Of a DNA stretch of 64,000 bases, positions 34,298 through 42,870 are shown piece by piece; position 1 is the first letter of the stretch; each line of letters opens with the position of its first letter. The notes beneath the pieces were generated by a model, which searched no databases, was not told where the DNA came from, and worked only from the letters and a program-made list of their open reading frames with translations. The position numbers and the translations under genes were made by a program. The DNA comes from Planctomicrobium piriforme (GTDB lineage: Bacteria; Planctomycetota; Planctomycetia; Planctomycetales; Planctomycetaceae), in assembly GCF_900113665.1 (NCBI RefSeq), contig NZ_FOQD01000003.1:186001-250000 (forward strand). Direction: 5' to 3'.

Positions 34298-35236
34298 ATG
34301 TCAGACGAGCGGCCTGAGTTCGCGTTCATCAACTGGATTGCCCGGCAGTCTGGATCTCGAACGGAAGTGCAGCTGGGCATCGGCGACGACGCAGCCGTGC
34401 TGTCGTCCGGCGGAAAAGACTGGGTCGTCACCAAAGACGTCATCACGGCCGGCGTCCATTTCGACGCAAAGACTCCGCTCGCGCTCGTCGGCCGCAAGGC
34501 GCTGGCGGTCAACATCAGCGATCTGGCGGCGATGGCCGCCCAGCCGTGTGCGGCATTCATCGGCATCGTGTTGCCGAAGTCGATGACCCGATCCGCCGCT
34601 GAAGAACTGTATCGGGGCCTGCAGCAACTCGCGAGCGAATGGGACATCTGCATCGGCGGAGGGGACACCAACAGTTGGGACGGCCCACTGGTCGTCAGTG
34701 TGACGCTGCTGGGGCTGGTGGAATCGGGTCAGGCGGTGCGACGCGATGGCGCACAGCCCGACGACTGGATTTTCGTGACCGGACCACTCGGAGGCTCGCT
34801 GGAGAGCGGACGGCACCTGACATTCACACCCCGCATCCGTGAAGCCGAGACACTCAAGCAGGCAGTGACGCTGCATGCGATGCTCGATCTCAGCGACGGC
34901 CTCGGGAGCGACCTTTTTCATCTTCTCGATCGCAGCGGAGTCGGCGCCATTTTGAATGCCGACTCAATTCCGATTCACCCGGATGTTTCCAAAACGCTCC
35001 CGTCCGCGGCCCGATTGCAGCATGCACTCAGCGATGGGGAAGATTTTGAGTTACTATTCACCGTGAGTGCGGCAGACGGACAACGGCTGATTGAACGGCC
35101 GCCGCCAGGCGTCGAGTTGTTTCGGATTGGCGAGATCACCGCCGCCCCCGGAGCATCTCTCGTCGTGGACGGCGAAGAGCAGACACTGCCCCGGTCCGGC
35201 TGGTCACACGGTTTCGGACAGACCGCAATTGATTGA
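34298..35236 (+). CDS. thiL: Thiamine-monophosphate kinase
   Basis: ThiL phosphorylates thiamine monophosphate to thiamine diphosphate with ATP in the cytoplasm. The 312-residue protein has the family signatures in order: GIGDDAAVL near 27-35, DVITAGVHF near 47-55, KALAVNISDLAAMAAQP, the nucleotide-site GGGDTNSWDGP, and MLDLSDGLGSDLFHLL near 194-210. The length is normal. It begins 10 bases after the dehydrogenase and probably shares its transcript; the enoyl-CoA hydratase follows after 35 bases. Confidence 0.95.
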   Translation: MSDERPEFAFINWIARQSGSRTEVQLGIGDDAAVLSSGGKDWVVTKDVITAGVHFDAKTPLALVGRKALAVNISDLAAMAAQPCAAFIGIVLPKSMTRSAAEELYRGLQQLASEWDICIGGGDTNSWDGPLVVSVTLLGLVESGQAVRRDGAQPDDWIFVTGPLGGSLESGRHLTFTPRIREAETLKQAVTLHAMLDLSDGLGSDLFHLLDRSGVGAILNADSIPIHPDVSKTLPSAARLQHALSDGEDFELLFTVSAADGQRLIERPPPGVELFRIGEITAAPGASLVVDGEEQTLPRSGWSHGFGQTAID

Positions 35237-35271
35237 AGATTGCCGACATCAGGCCAGGAAAGAGATCAACG

Positions 35272-36057
35272 ATGAGCGCAGCTGCTGAGACATCGGAACT
35301 ACTGGTCACCCGGGACGGGGGAGTGGTGACGCTGACGCTGAACCGTCCCGGACGGCGGCATGCGCTGTCACTCTCGCTGCTGGAAGAACTGGAAAAAGCC
35401 ATCGCCGAAATCGCCAAAGACCGCACCGCCAGAGTGGTGGTCCTGGCCTCGTCCGGCAACGTCTACTCTTCCGGACACGATCTCGGCGAGATGCGTGACA
35501 GAACAGGTGAAGAGTACGAGCGGCTGTTCGGAACCTGTTCGCGCGTGATGCAGCGGATTCGCAAACTCCCGCAGCCGGTGATTGCCCGCGTGCAGGGGTT
35601 CGCGACCGCGGCCGGCTGCCAACTGGTCGCTGCGTGCGATCTGGCGGTAGCGAGCGAGACGGCCCAGTTCGCGACGCCGGGAGTGAAGATCGGCCTCTTC
35701 TGCACGACGCCGATGGTCCCCCTGGTACGCAACATCGCTCCCAAGATTGCTATGGAAATGCTCCTCACCGGCCAGCCGATCTCCGCCCAGAAAGCCCTCG
35801 CGGCCGGTCTGCTCAATGCTGTCGCTCCGGAAGATCAGCTCGATGCCATCATCAAGCAGTACACCGACTCCATCGTCTCCTCCAGCCCACAGGTGATCGC
35901 CCTCGGCAAGCGGGAATTCTATCTGCAGAAACAGATGGAAGAATCCGCCGCCTACGACCGCGCGGTGATGATCATGACGCAAAACGCCCAGATGCGCGAC
36001 GCCCAGGAAGGCATCTCGGCGTTTCTGGAGAAGAGGAAACCGCAGTGGGGGGAGTAA
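35272..36057 (+). CDS. Enoyl-CoA hydratase/isomerase family protein
   Basis: A 261-residue crotonase-fold protein. I chose the start at 35272 because AGGAAAGAG lies upstream at good distance; the frame extends to 35233. The first oxyanion-hole region is NVYSSGHDLGEM and the second is FATAAGCQLVAACDLAVA. Glu residues used by classic hydratases are not at both expected places: the second half reads FATPGVKIGLFCTTPMVPLVR, without the usual E at the loop. It could therefore be a hydratase-like isomerase or another crotonase activity, like mammalian ECHDC3. It closes the group glucose dehydrogenase-thiL-this gene. Confidence 0.85.
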   Translation: MSAAAETSELLVTRDGGVVTLTLNRPGRRHALSLSLLEELEKAIAEIAKDRTARVVVLASSGNVYSSGHDLGEMRDRTGEEYERLFGTCSRVMQRIRKLPQPVIARVQGFATAAGCQLVAACDLAVASETAQFATPGVKIGLFCTTPMVPLVRNIAPKIAMEMLLTGQPISAQKALAAGLLNAVAPEDQLDAIIKQYTDSIVSSSPQVIALGKREFYLQKQMEESAAYDRAVMIMTQNAQMRDAQEGISAFLEKRKPQWGE

Positions 36058-36059
36058 TG

Positions 36060-36152
36060 AGACCCGAGGCTTGAGGCTTGAGGCTTGAGGAAAGTATACG
36101 GGCATCGAATTGCCTTCCTTCCCCTCAGGTCTCAGGTCTCAAGCCTGTTCCC
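36060..36152. repeat. Inverted element with internal heptamer repeats between convergent genes
   Basis: GAGGCTT occurs three times in tandem on the left side (near 36066-36089), and CAGGTCT twice followed by CAAGCCTG on the right side (near 36125-36146), forming a pseudo-palindrome. It sits between the crotonase gene and the convergent DUF6754-like gene, where it could stop transcription from both. Confidence 0.65.
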
Positions 36153-36157
36153 TCGAC

Positions 36158-37372
36158 TCACCCCGAGCTTGTCAGAATGACGTTCTTCAAATAATCCGCG
36201 GCGGCGAGGATGGTTTCGTTCTGGGTGATGCCGCCAACGGTGACCAATCCCACGCCGATCACGATCAGGGCGGCGACCAGCAGTTTGCCGAAGTCCTGGC
36301 CCTTCAAACTGCCGAGTTGGTCGGGGTCGCTGGAGAGATACGCACTGGCCGCGAAAAATTCTTCTCCAATCAGCGTGTAGTCGCACGCCGCCACGAAGAA
36401 CGGCAACTGGGCCGGCTGGGCGGTGCCTGCGATTTGAATCGCGCCGATCGCATTGCCCGTCTCGGCCAGAATCAGCGACTCGGCATAGAACGAACCGAGA
36501 TAGAAGCAGGCCGCCGGCTTCTCGCGGACCATCTTCCCGGTCAGGAACGAGACGTAGGCAAACTGCTCGTCGGTGACGTAATAAATCAGGTCTTCGCGAT
36601 ACGCATCCGGCCGGCCTGCGGCCAGAAAGGCATTCGCCACCGTTTCCCGGGCTGCGGTCATCACCAGCGATTTCGACGTCGGAGTTTCCAGTTCACAGTC
36701 GTATTCCGCAGCACGCTGGGCGACGCGGGAGAGGATCGTCAGACCGGCAATCGTCTGCATCTCGTTCATATCCTGAATGCCCGGCACGAACAGGCAGGAA
36801 CGGCCCATTTCCGTTGCGCGGCCGACCGCTTCTTCAATCGCTTCCAGCCCGGCGATCTGCCGCACCTTGAGCGGCATTCCCCATCGGGCCATCAGAATAA
36901 AGGCGACAATCGCCCCGCAGATCAAGAGCGTCACCACCAGCAGCCAGATCCGGCTGCCGTCAAAGATTTGCCGCGTCGCACGGACCGGGCCGTCGGCCGG
37001 CGTGCCGATGAACGCCGATTTCTCCCCGTTCGCATTCACCGCATTCACTCGAAACCAATAGTCCGCATCGCGGATGCTTTTCCCGATTAAGACCGTCATG
37101 TAGCCGCGCTGAATGTCCTTCTCGGTCGGCTTGGCGGTTTCGACTGTCTTATAAATTCCACGGTATTCGCCGCACCGCTGTACGTCGTACTCAACGGTGA
37201 CGTTGTTCTGCTGCGGAAAGTCGATGCGAACGTCGATCACTTCGCCGTCATCCAGCGGGTGATCGCTCGCCGTGATGGCCGTGGGCGGAGCAGGGGGGGC
37301 GGCATAGCTGGCTTCGGAGAGCACCAGCAACAAGGCCACGGCGGACAGCAGAGAGAGAAGCGAACGTCTCAT
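36158..37372 (-). CDS. DUF6754-like membrane protein with fibronectin-type N-terminal domain
   Basis: A 404-residue protein starting MRRSLLSLLSAVALLL at 37372; the ATG overlaps the stop of the upstream gene as ATGA. It has a signal peptide or anchor (about 3-24), an extracytoplasmic FN3-like beta domain (about 28-140), a TM helix (about 146-170), a soluble part rich in QDMNEMQTIAGL and FLAAGRPDAYREDLIYYVTDEQFAYVSFLTGKM, and one to two C-terminal TM helices. The middle region resembles DUF6754. The function is unknown. Tight coupling with the next gene suggests a two-protein envelope complex. Confidence 0.75.
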   Translation of the reverse strand: MRRSLLSLLSAVALLLVLSEASYAAPPAPPTAITASDHPLDDGEVIDVRIDFPQQNNVTVEYDVQRCGEYRGIYKTVETAKPTEKDIQRGYMTVLIGKSIRDADYWFRVNAVNANGEKSAFIGTPADGPVRATRQIFDGSRIWLLVVTLLICGAIVAFILMARWGMPLKVRQIAGLEAIEEAVGRATEMGRSCLFVPGIQDMNEMQTIAGLTILSRVAQRAAEYDCELETPTSKSLVMTAARETVANAFLAAGRPDAYREDLIYYVTDEQFAYVSFLTGKMVREKPAACFYLGSFYAESLILAETGNAIGAIQIAGTAQPAQLPFFVAACDYTLIGEEFFAASAYLSSDPDQLGSLKGQDFGKLLVAALIVIGVGLVTVGGITQNETILAAADYLKNVILTSSG

Positions 37373-38496
37373 TCGACCACGATCTCCACATTCGCACGAG
37401 GAACCATCACCCGCTGTCCGGACTGACATTGAACTTCGAGGACGCGGGCTTTCGAACCGGACGCCAGGACCATCGGTTCCACTGGCAGTGCGGTGACTTT
37501 CCCGAGTTCTCCGAAATACGGATCTCGAATCAGCCGGACGTGGGAACCGATTTCCAGAATGCCAGCGGCCACCCGTTCCGCAGCCGGCTGCGAGGCGGCG
37601 TTCGCGACATTCGGCAGCGGCACAACAATCTCTGGCCGCAACACGCCGGCGCGAATCTGCGTCGCGCCGTTGACGGAAGCGGTCAGTCCATCCAGCGACC
37701 GCAACAGCGCGAACGTCCGGGCGGCCATCGCGATTTCGCCAAAGCCTTCGGTGATGATGATCGTCAGACCGATGTGCTCCGAACCGGTGATGGCAACTCC
37801 CAAATCGTAGCCGAGGATCGCCTTGAGATCCTGATCGTCGATGCCGCCGGCAATCAGGGCATTCACTCCCAACTCACGGGCTTTCGCGACGGTTTCTCCC
37901 AGAATTCGCCGGCCTCCAACGACAACCGCGCCCCGATGTTCCGGGCGAATCGCGTCTGGAGTGAGGTCATCTTCTGGCCGAACAGTGACGACTTTCAGGG
38001 TTCCATGCCGTTCACCGCCGACCCCGAAGATCCCCTGGATGAAGGCGGCAGTCGTCTCGACGGTCACTCCTTCGTTCGGCAGAACTTCGACGATTTCGCC
38101 TGCAACAAATGCGTTCACCTGCACCGGACTGGGGGGCCCGCGCAGAATCACTTGCCCGGTCACCTGCGAGACCGATTCGACGGTGCCGTCGGCCGGAGCG
38201 GGATAGCTTTGGCGAAAGAACCCGAAGATCCCCTTGGATCTGGCGAGTTCATCCCCTTTGTGAACTGTTTCGCCGACCTGTTTCAGCATCGCGGCAGCCA
38301 CATCGCCAGCGCCGATGGACAATGCATTCGCGAGATTGAGCGGAATCACGTCGCCCGGCTGTTCCGTACGGGCGACAACCTGTTCGGCAGTCACCGTCTG
38401 GCCATGAGAGACCAGCACCTTGCCCGAGATCGGCAGCGCCCGCTGAATGCGGTAACGCGTGGAAGCCTTGACCTGCAACCCGGGTGTATAGCTCAT
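37369..38496 (-). CDS. Uncharacterised protein with barrel-sandwich (lipoyl-like) and KOW-like segments
   Basis: A 375-residue protein with no signal peptide. Residues about 20-135 contain glycine-rich strand repeats of the barrel-sandwich hybrid kind (LPISGKVLVSHGQTVTAEQ, AVGETVHKGDELA-like and PAPADGTVESV). A central alpha/beta part (GVNALIAGGIDDQDLKAILG) and a C-terminal small barrel (SHVRLIRDPYFGELGKVTALP) resembling KOW/SH3 segments follow. There is no lipoyl-Lys motif. It overlaps the DUF6754 gene by 4 bases, so the two are co-translated. I do not recognise the family, and the domain names describe fold resemblance only. Confidence 0.7.
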   Translation of the reverse strand: MSYTPGLQVKASTRYRIQRALPISGKVLVSHGQTVTAEQVVARTEQPGDVIPLNLANALSIGAGDVAAAMLKQVGETVHKGDELARSKGIFGFFRQSYPAPADGTVESVSQVTGQVILRGPPSPVQVNAFVAGEIVEVLPNEGVTVETTAAFIQGIFGVGGERHGTLKVVTVRPEDDLTPDAIRPEHRGAVVVGGRRILGETVAKARELGVNALIAGGIDDQDLKAILGYDLGVAITGSEHIGLTIIITEGFGEIAMAARTFALLRSLDGLTASVNGATQIRAGVLRPEIVVPLPNVANAASQPAAERVAAGILEIGSHVRLIRDPYFGELGKVTALPVEPMVLASGSKARVLEVQCQSGQRVMVPRANVEIVVE

Positions 38497-38583
38497 GAAA
38501 CCAGCATGGTGAGTTGTCGTCCTGCGAGCAGCTTATCGTGTTATAGAGGAAATCCGCCGCCGATGAATACTGATCTCACTCAA

Positions 38584-38643
38584 CACTCAGCGCTCAACAC
38601 TCAACTTCTTCTGGCTCTGGACACTCGACACTGGACTCTCGAC
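38584..38643 (+). repeat. 60-base inverted repeat, left copy flanking ftsY
   Basis: This segment is the reverse complement of 39615-39674 with 4 mismatches in 60 by direct reading. It ends five bases before the ftsY stop codon. See the matching right copy. Confidence 0.85.
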
Positions 38644-38648
38644 TCCTC

Positions 38649-39593
38649 TCACACATCATCGAAGAGGGCATTCACGAAGTCATCCGCGGAGAACACCTGC
38701 AGATCGTCGAGCTGTTCGCCGACGCCGATGTATTTGACGGGGATGCCCATCTTCTGGCGGATGGCGATGACGACGCCCCCCTTGGCGGTGCCGTCGAGCT
38801 TGGTGAGGATGATGCCTGTACAGCCGGCGGCTTCGCTGAACTTCGACGCCTGACTCAGGCCGTTCTGGCCGGTGGTGGCGTCGAGGACTAACAGGCTTTC
38901 GTGCGGCGCGCCCTCGATTCGTTTCGCGATCACACGGTGAATCTTCTGCAGTTCCGACATCAGGTTCTGCTGCGTCTGCAGACGTCCGGCCGTGTCGATG
39001 ATCGCAAAGTCGGCCCCGCGGGCAACAGCCTGGTCGCAGCCTTCAAAGGCGACGCTCGCCGGATCGCTCTTCGGCGGCTTTGTAACGATATCGCAGCCAA
39101 TCCGCTTGCTCCACATCGTGAGCTGTTCGACGGCCGCCGCGCGGAAGGTATCCCCCGCTGCTAACAATACCTTGCGGCCGGAACCGTGCAGCAGTCGAGC
39201 AAGCTTGGCGATCGAAGTTGTCTTGCCGACGCCGTTCACGCCGGACACGAGAATGACCGTCGGCCCCGTTGCCGCGATGTTGAGCGGGCCAATTGGATTC
39301 GCTCGATCCCAGCCTGTTCCCGATTCCCCGAGAAGAATGGTCTTCAGTTGCGTCCGCACGACTTCCCAGATCTTGTCGGGCACAACCGTGCGTCCGCCAA
39401 ATTCCTTCCGCAGCGTTTCGACCACTTCGGTCGCAGCGGCGACCCCCATGTCGGTGGTGATGAGGCCGCGATAAAACTCTTCGAGCTTGGCCTCGTCCAG
39501 AATTTCGCCCGACCTTAAAAGGTCGCGCACGTCGGTCCGCAAGACATCCTTCGTCTTTTTCAGAGCCGACTTCAGATTATCGAAAAGCCCCAT
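38649..39593 (-). CDS. ftsY: Signal recognition particle receptor FtsY
   Basis: FtsY is the SRP receptor GTPase that docks ribosome-nascent-chain-SRP complexes at the membrane. The 314-residue protein has the N helical bundle (about 1-85) and the G domain with GVNGVGKTTSIAKLA (G1), AGDTFRAAAVEQL (the insertion box), IDTAGRLQTQ (G3), TKLDGTAKGG (G4), and the closing YIGVGEQLDDLQVF. The acidic A domain found in E. coli is absent; it is often short or missing in other phyla. The gene is bracketed on both sides by a 60-base inverted repeat pair. Confidence 0.97.
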   Translation of the reverse strand: MGLFDNLKSALKKTKDVLRTDVRDLLRSGEILDEAKLEEFYRGLITTDMGVAAATEVVETLRKEFGGRTVVPDKIWEVVRTQLKTILLGESGTGWDRANPIGPLNIAATGPTVILVSGVNGVGKTTSIAKLARLLHGSGRKVLLAAGDTFRAAAVEQLTMWSKRIGCDIVTKPPKSDPASVAFEGCDQAVARGADFAIIDTAGRLQTQQNLMSELQKIHRVIAKRIEGAPHESLLVLDATTGQNGLSQASKFSEAAGCTGIILTKLDGTAKGGVVIAIRQKMGIPVKYIGVGEQLDDLQVFSADDFVNALFDDV

Positions 39594-39614
39594 GAAAGCT
39601 GCCGTATGAAAAAA

Positions 39615-39674
39615 GTCGAGAGTCCAGTGTCGAGGGTCCAGAGCCGGACGAAGTTGAGTGTCGAGCGCTGAGTG
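39615..39674 (-). repeat. 60-base inverted repeat, right copy flanking ftsY
   Basis: It pairs with 38584-38643 (56 of 60 positions complementary by eye). It lies 22 bases upstream of the ftsY start and next to the stop of rhaB, so it occupies the ftsY promoter/leader region. Confidence 0.85.
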
Positions 39675-39678
39675 TAAA

Positions 39679-41172
39679 TCAGATCGCGCTTGCCGTCAGT
39701 GCCTGGTAGCGTTTGAAGGCGGTGTTCCATTCTGCGGTGTCGCGCGGTTCGAAGGTTTCGATTTCGCAGGACGCTTTGACCACCTTGCGAATCTCGGCCA
39801 GCGAGTTGATTTGCCCTGCTGCCCGGGCTTGAATCAGCACGTTCCCTAGTGCCGTCGCTTCCGTCGGGCCGGCGATGACAGGGCGTCCACAGGCATCGGC
39901 GGTGAACTGATTGAGCAGGGAGTTCTTACAGCCGCCCCCCACGATATGAATCACTTCAATCGTTTCGCCGGTCAGCTTTTCGATCCCCTGCAACACGTCG
40001 CGATACTTGAGCGCCAGGCTTTCGAGCGCACAGCGGATGATCTGGCCTTCGGTCTCAGGCACCGGCTGTTTCTGCTTACAGCACCAGTCCTGCATGGCGA
40101 CGACCATGTCGTCGGGATTGAGGAACTGCGGATCGTTCGGATGCACGAGTGAGCGGAACGGTTCAGCCTGCGTCGCCAGATGAGTCAACTGCGTGTAGTC
40201 GAAATCGTTGCCTGAACGTTCGAACGAGCGGCGGCAGCCTTGCACAAGCCAGAGCCCCATCACGTTCTTGAGGAGACGATAGGTGCCGTCGATGCCCCCC
40301 TCGTTGGTGACGTTCTGCTTCAACGCTTCGTCCGTGAGAATCGCCTGCTGAACTTCCACGCCAATCAGCGACCAGGTGCCGGAGCTGATGTAAGCCCACC
40401 TGGCCGTACCCGTTTTGTCGGTCGGCACGGCGGCGACTGCCGCACCGGTGTCGTGAGTCGCCGGAGCGACGACGTCAATTCGGGGAAGTCCCGTAATCTG
40501 TGAAACGTCTGCACGCAACTTGCCCAGGTTCGTCCCTGGAGGAACAACATCCGGCAGCATTCTGGTCGGAATATCGAGCTTTCGCAGCAGATCGAGCGAC
40601 CAGGTACGACGGCGTGGATCGAAGAACTGCGTCGTCGTCGCGTTTGTGAATTCCACGACCCGACTGCCGCAGAGCAGCCAGTGGAAGAAGTCGGGAATCA
40701 TCAGAAAGCGATCCGCCATCGCCAGCAGTTCTGGATCTTTGAGCTGCATCGACAGCACCTGATACAGCGAGTTGATCGGCATGAACTGCAGGCCGGTCGC
40801 CGCAAAGATGTCTTTCTTCGAGACGCGGGTGCAGGCATGTTCGAGCATGCCGTCGGTGCGAGAGTCGCGATAGTTGTAGGGCTGGCCGAGCATTTCTCCT
40901 TTGCTCGACAACAGAACATAGTCAACTCCCCAGGTGTCGACGCCGACCGACACGATCTTCTTGCCGAACTTGTTGGCAGCGTTGCGGAGTCCGTCCTGGA
41001 TTTCTTTCCAAAGGCCAATTAAGTCCCAGCGCCGCGTCCCGGCGACGGTGACCGGTCCATTGGGAAAACGGTGCAGTTCTTCCAGTCGAATGTGCGTGCC
41101 GTCGAACAGGCCCGCGATGACCCGACCGCTTTCCGCTCCCAGATCGACAGCGAGATACACTTTTTCGGACAT
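39679..41172 (-). CDS. rhaB: Rhamnulokinase
   Basis: RhaB phosphorylates L-rhamnulose in rhamnose breakdown. The 497-residue FGGY-type sugar kinase shows AVDLGAESGRVIAG at 8-21 (phosphate 1 loop with the typical GAESGR of rhamnulokinases), SVGVDTWGVDYVLL, GLQFMPINSLYQ, and the C-terminal GGGCKNSLLNQFTADACGRPV (adenosine site). No other rhamnose catabolism gene (rhaA, rhaD) is visible nearby. It may share a transcript with ftsY, which lies downstream on the same strand after 85 bases containing the right inverted repeat. Confidence 0.93.
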   Translation of the reverse strand: MSEKVYLAVDLGAESGRVIAGLFDGTHIRLEELHRFPNGPVTVAGTRRWDLIGLWKEIQDGLRNAANKFGKKIVSVGVDTWGVDYVLLSSKGEMLGQPYNYRDSRTDGMLEHACTRVSKKDIFAATGLQFMPINSLYQVLSMQLKDPELLAMADRFLMIPDFFHWLLCGSRVVEFTNATTTQFFDPRRRTWSLDLLRKLDIPTRMLPDVVPPGTNLGKLRADVSQITGLPRIDVVAPATHDTGAAVAAVPTDKTGTARWAYISSGTWSLIGVEVQQAILTDEALKQNVTNEGGIDGTYRLLKNVMGLWLVQGCRRSFERSGNDFDYTQLTHLATQAEPFRSLVHPNDPQFLNPDDMVVAMQDWCCKQKQPVPETEGQIIRCALESLALKYRDVLQGIEKLTGETIEVIHIVGGGCKNSLLNQFTADACGRPVIAGPTEATALGNVLIQARAAGQINSLAEIRKVVKASCEIETFEPRDTAEWNTAFKRYQALTASAI

Positions 41173-41489
41173 GGTTGCTCCGGACCCTGCGAGGCAACAC
41201 GCGGCGAGCGCCGCGCGGCTATTGAATCAATTTTCTGAACCGATGCGTTGTCTCAGTTCGACTTCAGATTATTTATATCTGGTGCTTCCAACACGCCCTG
41301 AAAGGGCGTGACAAACATGTCGCTCCGTCTTGTTTCGCCCTTTCAGGGCTCGATCGCTTTCATGTGATCCGTCCCCCAGGGCGTTGCCCTGGGCTAGGAT
41401 GTCGAGCCCTTTCAGGGCAAAGACGTTTGATTGATTCCTGAATCTGGATTCGAGTTCTTCGACTTGCCACGAGTCTCGAATCAAGACGG
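41173..41489. other. 317-base spacer between rhaB and hisG with a palindromic repeat block
   Basis: No gene is seen. The rhaB promoter should lie close to 41173 on the minus strand. About half the spacer is the repeat block described separately. Confidence 0.5.
41286..41423. repeat. Palindromic block built on GCCCTTTCAGGGC / CGCCCTGAAAGGGCG
   Basis: Four near-palindromic words occur in a row: CGCCCTGAAAGGGCG, CGCCCTTTCAGGGCT, AGGGCGTTGCCCTGGGCT and GCCCTTTCAGGGC. From general knowledge, similar elements are scattered in many planctomycete genomes; copy number here cannot be checked. Confidence 0.75.
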
Positions 41490-42368
41490 CTATTCAATGA
41501 TCTTGCTGATCGGGAACTCGACAATGCCGATCGCCCCGGCGGACTTGAGCCGCGGCACAATCGAGCGGACAACCGATTCATCGAGTATCGTGTTGACCGC
41601 CACCCATTCCGGGTCGGACAGCGACGCGACAGTCGGATCTTTCAGTGCCGGGAGTGCATCGAGTATGCCGGGGAGATCGACCCGACGAACGTTCATCATC
41701 AGTCCCACTTTGCCTTCGGCCGCCAGGCACGACTGCAGCATCAGGGCAACGCTCTCCAGCTTCTCGCGTTTCCAGTCATCCCGCCACGCGGTCCGGTTCG
41801 CGATCAGTCGGGTGGTGCTTTCGATCACTTGATCGACGATGCGAAGATGATTCGCCCGCAGCGAAGAGCCTGTTTCGGTCACTTCGACGATGGCATCTGC
41901 GAGACGGGGGGGCTTCACTTCCGTCGCGCCCCACGAGAACTCGACATCGGCAGTCACGCCATGCTTTGCGAGATAGCCCTGTGTGAGTCCGACCGCTTCA
42001 GTGGCGATTCGCTTCCCCTGCAGATCATGCACGGTCTGGACCGGCGAGTCTTCCGGCACGCACAGCACCCACCGCACCGGCCGTCGGCTGGCTTTCGAGA
42101 AAACCAGTTCGCAGACTTCGTGAACGTTGGCCTGGGTTTCCATCACCCAGTCGTACCCGGTGATGCCGGCATCGAGGATGCCGTCTTCCACATAACGGGC
42201 CATTTCCTGCGCCCGAATGAGCAGGCATTCGATTTCCGGATCATCGATCGAGGGGTAATACGACCGGCCTGAAAACGTGATGTTGTATCCCGCTTTCTTG
42301 AACAGGTCGGCGGTCGCTTCCTGCAGACTGCCTGCGGGGATTCCGAGCTTGATAATTTCTTCCGGCAT
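41490..42368 (-). CDS. hisG: ATP phosphoribosyltransferase, long form
   Basis: HisG catalyses the first, feedback-regulated step of histidine synthesis (ATP + PRPP to phosphoribosyl-ATP). The 292-residue length, with a C-terminal ACT-like domain (about 215-290, VGLMMNVRRVDLPGILDALPALKDPTVASL), marks the long, HisZ-independent form. The PRPP-binding region is ADAIVEVTETGSSLRANHLRI. The N-terminus reads KLGIPAGSLQEATADLF. hisI lies upstream on the same strand, so the pair is probably co-transcribed even though a repeat element separates them. Confidence 0.95.
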   Translation of the reverse strand: MPEEIIKLGIPAGSLQEATADLFKKAGYNITFSGRSYYPSIDDPEIECLLIRAQEMARYVEDGILDAGITGYDWVMETQANVHEVCELVFSKASRRPVRWVLCVPEDSPVQTVHDLQGKRIATEAVGLTQGYLAKHGVTADVEFSWGATEVKPPRLADAIVEVTETGSSLRANHLRIVDQVIESTTRLIANRTAWRDDWKREKLESVALMLQSCLAAEGKVGLMMNVRRVDLPGILDALPALKDPTVASLSDPEWVAVNTILDESVVRSIVPRLKSAGAIGIVEFPISKIIE

Positions 42369-42417
42369 GCTGATTCCTCAGAATTCTCTCACATCGCGAG
42401 TCCGTCATGGACTTAAT

Positions 42418-42482
42418 AGTTTTCAGTAGTCAGTTCTCAGTTGTCAGTCAGAGATGCGAGACAATCATGTCAACTGAAAACT
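42418..42482. repeat. Copy of the TCAGTTCTCAGTTGTCAGT repeat in the hisI-hisG spacer
   Basis: TCAGTAGTCAGTTCTCAGTT is followed after about 25 bases by CATGTCAACTGAAAACTCC, a shortened inverted arm. It is related to the elements at 14463-14577 and 44414-44527. Confidence 0.6.
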
Positions 42483-42486
42483 CCAT

Positions 42487-42870
42487 TCACTTCTTACCGT
42501 AGACGACCTTCGGATCGAAAACGCGTTCGCCTTCGACCGTCACATTCCCGCTGGCGGGATCGACGCGACGGAAAAAGCAGCTCTGGTATCCCTCGTGGCA
42601 GGCGGCGCCGCCGATCTGGTTGACCTTCACCAGCAACGTGTCAGCATCGCAGTCGAAGTACAGCGACTTGAGTTCCTGCACGTTGCCGCTTTCTTCCCCT
42701 TTGCGCCACAACTTCTGGCGGCTGCGGCTGTAATAGCAGACCCGACCGGTGCGGAGGGTTTCCTCGTAGGCCGTCTGATTCATGTAAGCCAGCATCAGCA
42801 CCGTGCCAGACGCCTCATCCTGGGCGATGACGGGAATCAACTCTGTTTTTTGAAAATCCGGTCCGTTCAC
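42487..42870 (-). CDS. hisI: Phosphoribosyl-AMP cyclohydrolase
   Basis: HisI opens the purine ring of phosphoribosyl-AMP in histidine synthesis. The 127-residue, single-domain protein has the metal and substrate motifs LMLAYMNQTAYEETLRTG, SRSRQKLWRKGEESGN, YFDCDADTLLVKVNQIG and the closing ACHEGYQSCFFRR with its Cys ligands. It is not fused to HisE. hisG follows 118 bases downstream on the same strand. Confidence 0.96.
   Translation of the reverse strand: MNGPDFQKTELIPVIAQDEASGTVLMLAYMNQTAYEETLRTGRVCYYSRSRQKLWRKGEESGNVQELKSLYFDCDADTLLVKVNQIGGAACHEGYQSCFFRRVDPASGNVTVEGERVFDPKVVYGKK

Noticed and set aside
37429..38853. 474-codon frame antisense to the barrel-sandwich gene
   Set aside because: It crosses a spacer and the ftsY end, and contains no domain; the opposite frame has a coupled start/stop with its neighbour.
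38584..39674. ftsY inverted repeats as the ends of an insertion sequence
   Set aside because: No transposase lies between them, only ftsY, and no target-site duplication could be recognised.
41286..41423. Repeat block as a CRISPR array
   Set aside because: Repeats are palindromic words of different length with irregular spacing and there is no spacer-repeat periodicity or cas gene.
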